Source of the DNA: JAOAPY01 sp041492185 | Lineage (GTDB): Bacteria > Acidobacteriota > Blastocatellia > Pyrinomonadales > Pyrinomonadaceae | Assembly (NCBI GenBank): GCA_041492185.1 | Contig: JBGPWL010000010.1 | Location: 1 to 64,000, forward strand | Reading direction: 5' to 3' | Length of the DNA: 64,000 bases | Shown here: in pieces, positions 60,071 through 64,000 of the stretch | Layout of the letters: each line of letters opens with the position of its first letter | Position numbering within the stretch: the stretch's first letter is position 1 | Position numbers and translations under genes: made by a program | Notes under the pieces: generated by a model | Database searches by the model: none | The model's input: the letters and a program-made list of their open reading frames with translations, nothing else | What the model was told of the DNA's origin: nothing

Positions 60071-60787
60071 CTACTCAGGCAGAAAGCTATCGTATTCCTC
60101 TTTGGTGATTCTGTAGCATTGACAGACGATCGCCTCCAGCTTTGCCGGCTGGAGGATCGTAAGGATGCCGCGACTGTAGCTAATCAATTTCTCACGTTGT
60201 AGATTGCCAGCAGCTTTGTTTACGCCTTCGCGTCGCACGCCCAGCATGCTGGACAAGAATTCCTGGGTGAGGCGAAACTTCTCCGCTTCCATCCCGTCGC
60301 GGGTCGTCAGCAGCCACCGTGCCAAGCGGGCATCTATTGAGTGGAAGCGGTTGCACACAGCTGCTTGGGCTGTTTGCGTCAATCGTGAGTGCGTGTATCG
60401 TCGCAGCAGGCGCGGCAACCCTCCTCCGTTTTCGCATTCCTTTCGTAAGGCCGTCGCCTTCATTCTCAGGGCCACACCCGCACCTTGCACGACGGCGCGA
60501 TTACGTGATGTCTTTACGCCCATGAATACGGGGAGGCCGACCATACCCTCGCGGCCCACCATGCCAACCTCGAGATTGGTTCCCTCGCCTTCAGTTGCGA
60601 GCAGAGACACAACGCCACTCGTCGGGAAATAGACGTGCCGGATGATGTCGCCCGGTTCGTATACGGCTGACCCAAAAGTCAGGTTTGTCAGCTCCAACTT
60701 AGTGAGCAGATGCTGATATTCCTTTCTGGGCAGTTTGGCGAGAAGCCGATTGGAAACCGGCACCGATCGATTTGTGGCTGGAAGCAT
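60071..60787 (-). CDS. Crp/Fnr-family transcription regulator, paralogue
   Basis: The 238-residue protein repeats the layout of the gene at 57814: LTFGSAVYEPGDIIRHVYFPTSGVVSLLATE, GMVGREGMVGLPVFMG and a winged helix LTQEFLSSMLGVRREGVNKAAGNLQREKLISYSRG. The MLGVRREGV recognition helix is the same, so both could bind the same palindrome. The frame can be extended to 60859; I take ATG 60787 where homology begins. Site B and the shared promoter-like block lie upstream. Confidence 0.9.
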   Translation of the reverse strand: MLPATNRSVPVSNRLLAKLPRKEYQHLLTKLELTNLTFGSAVYEPGDIIRHVYFPTSGVVSLLATEGEGTNLEVGMVGREGMVGLPVFMGVKTSRNRAVVQGAGVALRMKATALRKECENGGGLPRLLRRYTHSRLTQTAQAAVCNRFHSIDARLARWLLTTRDGMEAEKFRLTQEFLSSMLGVRREGVNKAAGNLQREKLISYSRGILTILQPAKLEAIVCQCYRITKEEYDSFLPE

Positions 60788-60829
60788 CGAGGGTTTTCCT
60801 TCTTCCGGTTGCTTGGCGCCAAGACAACA

Positions 60830-60892
60830 AACGGCACAAGAATGGGGTTGCCAGCCCAATCCAAGTGTCTAAAGATGATTTGTCTAACGAAC
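60830..60892 (-). promoter_or_regulatory. shared promoter-like block upstream of regulator
   Basis: The 63 bases match those at 61403-61465 at about 75 percent by eye, including ACGGCACAAGAA and GATTTGTCTAA. Read on the minus strand the TTAGACAAATC core could be a -10 region, 54 bases from the centre of site B. Both copies precede minus-strand genes. Confidence 0.55.
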
Positions 60893-60927
60893 GCTGCGGT
60901 ATGTATACGACCCAAAGGCCTGGGCCG

Positions 60928-60947
60928 TATGTGCGCTAGCGCGCATA
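60928..60947. promoter_or_regulatory. Crp/Fnr-type operator (site B)
   Basis: TATGTGCGCTAGCGCGCATA is a near-perfect 20-base palindrome upstream of the regulator gene that starts at 60787. Its distance to the TTAGACAAATC block resembles that of site C, suggesting activation from about -60. Confidence 0.65.
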
Positions 60948-61019
60948 TGCGCACTTTTCACAAACCAAACAAGGGCGGTCTCTTTGGTCTGGTTGGAACC
61001 TACATCAACGGGTGTGTTG

Positions 61020-61349
61020 TTACCTCAGGCCGAAACCCCTCCGGCGAAAGAGCGCGTGATAGACGATCAAAAACACTACGGCGCCCGTCACGGCGACGAG
61101 CAGGCTATAGAGATTCAGACCTGTCACACCAGTTGCTCCAAACAGATTGAATAGAAAGCCGCCGACGATCGCACCGACAACTCCTAAGAGGACGTCGCGA
61201 ACCAGGCCTTCACCCGTCTTGTTAACAATCTTGCTTCCGATGTAACCAGCGACCAGACCGAGCACGATCCAGGCGACAAAAGACATCGCTGAACTTTCCT
61301 GCCGGTTGGATATCAACATACCGAACTGTGTTACCTCGATGATTGACAT
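61020..61349 (-). CDS. GlsB/YeaQ/YmgE stress-response membrane protein
   Basis: The 109-residue frame contains the family core from residue 22: MSFVAWIVLGLVAGYIGSKIVNKTGEG, LLGVVGAIVGGFLFNLFGATG and SLLVAVTGAVVFLIVYHALFRR, three helices. Family proteins (transglycosylase-associated) respond to stress. The start at 61349 has a strong AAGGAGAAGTGAA; ATG 61286 gives the normal family length and has AGGAAAG. Both are possible. Site C and the shared block lie upstream. Confidence 0.85.
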   Translation of the reverse strand: MSIIEVTQFGMLISNRQESSAMSFVAWIVLGLVAGYIGSKIVNKTGEGLVRDVLLGVVGAIVGGFLFNLFGATGVTGLNLYSLLVAVTGAVVFLIVYHALFRRRGFGLR

Positions 61350-61402
61350 TTCACTTCTCCTTCTTTTTTGAGTTCTCTAGTCGTCTCTTGGAAAACATCA
61401 GA

Positions 61403-61465
61403 CGGCACAAGAAGGAGGTTGCTGGCCTGATCCGCAGTGTCGATAGGTGATTTGTCTAAAGAACG
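61403..61465 (-). promoter_or_regulatory. shared promoter-like block upstream of GlsB gene
   Basis: This block carries ACGGCACAAGAAG and GATTTGTCTAAAGAACG like the one at 60830-60892. On the minus strand the TTTAGACAAATC core stands 56 bases from the centre of site C. Confidence 0.55.
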
Positions 61466-61502
61466 ACTGAAGCGAAGGATACAACTCAAAAGAACGGCGG
61501 TC

Positions 61503-61520
61503 TGTGCGCTAGAACACATA
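61503..61520. promoter_or_regulatory. Crp/Fnr-type operator (site C)
   Basis: TGTGCGCTAGAACACATA is palindromic and matches site B in its left half. It is about 154 bases upstream of the GlsB-type gene start at 61349. Confidence 0.6.
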
Positions 61521-61616
61521 TAGAGGAAGTGAGGAAAGAAACGGGAGCATCCTCTCAGCCAGGCAGGCGGTCGTACTCGTCTTAAGCGTTTCGCTCGCGA
61601 TTTATCCTCGCCCCAA

Positions 61617-61636
61617 TATGTGTGTTAGCGCACATA
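61617..61636. promoter_or_regulatory. Crp/Fnr-type operator (site D)
   Basis: TATGTGTGTTAGCGCACATA is a 20-base palindrome 44 bases before the start codon at 61680. A TTAGAG element centred 31 bases downstream could be the -10 region of a class II-type promoter. Confidence 0.65.
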
Positions 61637-61679
61637 CACCTCAAGCCGCAGGGATTAGAGTCAGCGCCAAGGAGTGAAT

Positions 61680-61958
61680 ATGAAACGAAAAACAATGCAG
61701 CTTTTGATGGGGACAGCGATGGCAATATCCTTAGCGTGTGCCTCGCTGGATGTGATCGCTCAACAGAATGTCAATTCCAGTAAAGGGCAGATGAAGGAAG
61801 GCGGCAGAGAGGTTGGCAGAGCCGGTCGAGGCGTGGGGCGACATGTGAAGCATGGCCGGATAGTGCGCGGTGGCAAACACTTTGGACGACACATGGGGCG
61901 TGCCGGTAGGCACTTCGGCCGCGGGACCAAGCATGCCGTCAAGCATGCAATATCCTAA
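61680..61958 (+). CDS. small secreted Gly/His/Arg-rich protein
   Basis: The 92-residue product has a signal peptide (GTAMAISLACASLDVIAQ) and a repetitive Gly/Arg/His-rich body with GRAGRGVGRHVKHGRIVRGGKHFGR and HMGRAGRHFGR units. It is strongly basic and may bind nucleic acid, polysaccharide or metal. Not recognised. The ATG at 61680 follows AAGGAG. Site D lies directly upstream. Confidence 0.7.
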   Translation: MKRKTMQLLMGTAMAISLACASLDVIAQQNVNSSKGQMKEGGREVGRAGRGVGRHVKHGRIVRGGKHFGRHMGRAGRHFGRGTKHAVKHAIS

Positions 61959-62141
61959 GACGAACTTCCTTTCATAACTGAGTGCTGTTACATCTGTGTT
62001 GATTGCTCTCAGAGACCACTCTTGCGTCAGAAATCGGCAATGGCAGTCGACCGCCTGTGCGCACATAAAGCAGAAATGAAGCAGTACGTTTAATAACGCT
62101 TCTTTGACGACCCTGGGAACCCACAGCCCGTCTTGTTTCTA

Positions 62142-62161
62142 TATGTGCGCAAACGCACATA
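62142..62161. promoter_or_regulatory. Crp/Fnr-type operator (site E)
   Basis: TATGTGCGCAAACGCACATA is a 20-base palindrome 63 bases before the small ORF at 62225. Confidence 0.6.
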
Positions 62162-62224
62162 CACGACACTTTAATCGGTCTAAGGTAGCGCCCATTAGTG
62201 ACATCCCGTAATCAGGAGGCGACC

Positions 62225-62302
62225 ATGCCAAAGCCTGACGTAGATGGCGTGGTAGCAAGGATCACGCAATTCGTTTTTCCTGCGGAGCGCGTCGCTGCTT
62301 AG
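62225..62302 (+). CDS. 25-residue small ORF with strong ribosome site
   Basis: A 78-base frame begins at ATG 62225, preceded by AGGAGGCGACC, and encodes MPKPDVDGVVARITQFVFPA ERVAA. Its position after site E and its strong ribosome site suggest a real small protein. No family known; it may be a truncated gene. The rest of 62303-62643 shows only site F. Confidence 0.45.
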   Translation: MPKPDVDGVVARITQFVFPAERVAA

Positions 62303-62406
62303 TCAATCCGCGCTGGATGTGGAAGTCAACAACTGTCCGCTTCCAACACCTCCCCTCCCGCGCCAACTGCGCAACGAAGATGCTCAAAAACATTTAGAAT
62401 GATCTA

Positions 62407-62426
62407 TATGTGTGTTAGAGCACATA
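62407..62426. promoter_or_regulatory. Crp/Fnr-type operator (site F)
   Basis: TATGTGTGTTAGAGCACATA is a 20-base palindrome about 218 bases before the repeat-protein gene. A TTATGT element lies 31 bases downstream of its centre, as with site D. Confidence 0.6.
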
Positions 62427-62643
62427 CAAACGCTCGCGGGTAGTTTATGTTGCCGTACTGGCAATTTACTGTGAAAGCATACCAGGCAGTCTCGGATTCA
62501 GAGATACATTTGATTGCGCTCTGATGCTGGCGGCGAACGCGTCGGGCAGAAGAGACACAGGTGATTGAAGCGCGGGTTTCAGCGAGATTCAAACCCACCC
62601 TTCGCAAGGTCGAGTTGCATGTACCTGCAACAAGGAGTTGGTT

Positions 62644-63414
62644 ATGAAAAGAAATCAATGGCTAGGCAGAATCGGGATCGCCGCGCTGGCGTTTTTGCTG
62701 CTGCTTGGCGCGGGAATCGTCTTGAGCACGACAGCTCGGGCTCAAAATCAAGATGATCGTGATGCCCAAAGCCGTCGGGATCAAAACAACCGTGATCGCA
62801 ACGATCAATATCGCCGCGACCGCAACTGGGATCAGTACGGCAACTACGGCGGCTCTGTCGAGTTGCGCGAAACCGCTCTGAACGCTGGCTACAACGAAGG
62901 TATCAGGGAAGGCAGCAATGATCGCCAGAACGGGAGGCACTCTAACTATCGAGACTCTAGTGCCTACCGGAACGCCACGAAAGACTACCGCTCACGTCTC
63001 GGCGACCGCGAGTTGTACCGCCGATACTTCCGTGACGCATTCGAGAGCGGATACAACGCCGACGGTTATGACCAGGACAGTCGCGATCGAGACAACCGTG
63101 ATCGTGATCGAAACAACCGTGACCGCAACAACAACGGCGACCGAAATCGCCGCGGCCGCAACTGGGACGGCTACTCCAACTACGGCGGCTCCTTCGAGCT
63201 TCGCCAAACGGCACTGAACGCGGGCTACAACGAAGGCATCAAGGAAGGTCGCAAGGACCGCAATCGGCGCAACCGCTCTGATTACCGTGACAAGGGCGCC
63301 TACCAGAAAGCCACGCAAGACTACAGCTCAAGGCTCGGCGACCGCGAGCTATACCGACGTTACTACCAAGAGGCCTACCCTAATGGTTATGACGCCGGCA
63401 TCAATGGTTACTAG
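62644..63414 (+). CDS. secreted Asp/Arg/Asn-rich two-repeat protein
   Basis: The 256-residue product has a signal peptide (ALAFLLLLGAGIVLSTTARAQ) and two copies of a module of about 80 residues: NYGGSVELRETALNAGYNEG ... YRSRLGDRELYRRYFRDAFESGY and NYGGSFELRQTALNAGYNEG ... YSSRLGDRELYRRYYQEAYPNGY. The modules are joined by DRDNRDRDRNNRDRNN low-complexity tails. It looks intrinsically hydrophilic and may be a desiccation or envelope-stress protein. ATG 62644 follows AAGGAGTTGGTT. Site F lies upstream. Confidence 0.7.
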   Translation: MKRNQWLGRIGIAALAFLLLLGAGIVLSTTARAQNQDDRDAQSRRDQNNRDRNDQYRRDRNWDQYGNYGGSVELRETALNAGYNEGIREGSNDRQNGRHSNYRDSSAYRNATKDYRSRLGDRELYRRYFRDAFESGYNADGYDQDSRDRDNRDRDRNNRDRNNNGDRNRRGRNWDGYSNYGGSFELRQTALNAGYNEGIKEGRKDRNRRNRSDYRDKGAYQKATQDYSSRLGDRELYRRYYQEAYPNGYDAGINGY

Positions 63415-63508
63415 AAGTTTCTTGAAGGCCCTCACCTCTTTTCAAGTCTTCGTTTTCGAATCCAGCTTGCGCTTCGCGGCGCATGCATTCAAAGGAAGTC
63501 AGTAAGAA

Positions 63509-63736
63509 GTGAACACAAAGACATCAGTCAGACTCATCAAAAAAGGGGAACGCAAAGGGCGAAAGATCCGAGCTAAGGTCCAACATCGAACTGGCCCAAA
63601 ACAGTGGTCCACAGCAGTTCGCTCGTGGGTCGTTGAGTCTCAAGAACGCGATCGCAGCGAATCGCTCCCAGCTTTCGACAGTTTGTTCGAGGATGCACTG
63701 ACGCCGCCGGAACGCGCAGATGGAAGCGTTGTCTAG
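63509..63736 (+). CDS. small basic hypothetical protein
   Basis: The 75-residue product is highly basic at the start (KTSVRLIKKGERKGRKIRAK), then has WSTAVRSWVVESQERDR and an acidic end FDSLFEDALTPPE. GTG 63509 is preceded by AAAGGAAG. No family recognised. It may be co-transcribed with the repeat-protein gene upstream. Confidence 0.45.
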   Translation: MNTKTSVRLIKKGERKGRKIRAKVQHRTGPKQWSTAVRSWVVESQERDRSESLPAFDSLFEDALTPPERADGSVV

Positions 63737-63797
63737 CGATCAACGAACGGCAACGCTCAAACGATTGGAGAGGGCTACACTCGCCCAAAGGAGAAAT

Positions 63798-63992
63798 ATG
63801 ACACCAGCTAAACCAGGAGTGGTCAAAGACGAGCTGACAACCCATGACCGAACGCAGGCGGCGATAGAGGCTTATCGGGCCAAGTCCGATGAACGAACTA
63901 GCCCGGGACCAAATCCGGTTCGTGAGAGGCGGTATCTCGACGTGGATGGAGTTCTCGCGCGCTCGTCGTTGCCAGAAGCGTTAAGGCTATAG
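63798..63992 (+). CDS. small hypothetical protein
   Basis: The 64-residue product starts at ATG 63798 after a strong AAAGGAGAAAT and reads MTPAKPGVVKDELTTHDRTQ ... ending RSSLPEALRL. It is hydrophilic with no recognised domain. A longer reading from 63720 overlaps the previous gene and has no ribosome site. Confidence 0.5.
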   Translation: MTPAKPGVVKDELTTHDRTQAAIEAYRAKSDERTSPGPNPVRERRYLDVDGVLARSSLPEALRL

Positions 63993-64000
63993 TCACATAT

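Noticed and set aside
62055..62066. TGTGCGCACATA as a seventh Crp/Fnr site
   Set aside because: The halves lie together without the central spacer of the other sites, so a dimer would not fit in the same way.
1..64000. CRISPR arrays, rRNA, tRNA genes
   Set aside because: No regularly spaced direct repeats with unique spacers and no cloverleaf or rRNA-like stretch were found by reading; the palindromic repeats are irregularly placed.

Overview
The window reads as chromosomal DNA of a soil-type Acidobacteriota, probably class Blastocatellia. This is inferred from the gene families (CcdA-TlpA fusion, many TlpA-like and alpha/beta-hydrolase proteins, tricorn-type S41 protease, DUF2911, DinB/DUF1569, several VOC proteins) and from many short palindromic intergenic repeats, including one whose chance translation reads GTGVPPVNHAQDARAT and one rich in CTTTGCG. 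No rRNA, tRNA, CRISPR array, complete insertion sequence or phage structural gene was seen.

Layout. 0-0.5 kb is non-coding with a MITE-like element. 0.5-11.1 kb is a same-strand run of small accessory genes (esterases, LCCL lipoprotein, membrane protein, DUF6150, three VOC proteins, two radical SAM genes, ICMT-like methyltransferase). It is interspersed with integron attC-like sites and truncated genes and looks like a decayed cassette array without a visible integrase. 11.3-30.9 kb is core or household: SpoIIM-like protein, FtcD, YbaK, two hydrolase/GNAT-like genes, a fibronectin-III secreted protein, aldehyde dehydrogenase, aminopeptidase P, DHH phosphoesterase, a thioredoxin-like/CcdA-TlpA pair, a decayed BrnT/BrnA toxin-antitoxin pair, a RusA-like nuclease, PepSY protein, TlpA protein, ThiO and NAD-type isocitrate dehydrogenase.

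31-34.2 kb carries DUF1569 and an isoquinoline-oxidoreductase-type molybdenum enzyme (IorA/IorB). It is flanked by a second, diverged copy of the isocitrate dehydrogenase 3' end, as if a segment had entered at icd. 34.4-49.5 kb holds a DUF/retropepsin pair, methyltransferase, MmcQ/YjbR, ATP-grasp-like protein, phospholipase D, M20 amidohydrolase, DinB, tyrosine phosphatase, VOC/AraC genes, Uma2 protein, TPR protein and an aconitase with its swivel domain at the N-terminus. 49.8-57 kb has DUF2911, a frameshifted YdeI gene, a 1150-residue tricorn protease, CYTH and DUF3298 proteins.

57-64 kb is the most coherent system: two Crp/Fnr-type regulators, small stress membrane proteins (DUF2905, lmo0937 type, GlsB/YeaQ type), small secreted basic proteins and a 25-codon ORF. 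Near-identical palindromes (consensus TATGTGYGYTNRMRCACATA) lie upstream of most of these genes, and a shared promoter-like block lies upstream of three minus-strand ones. I infer a local Crp/Fnr stress regulon that includes its own regulators.
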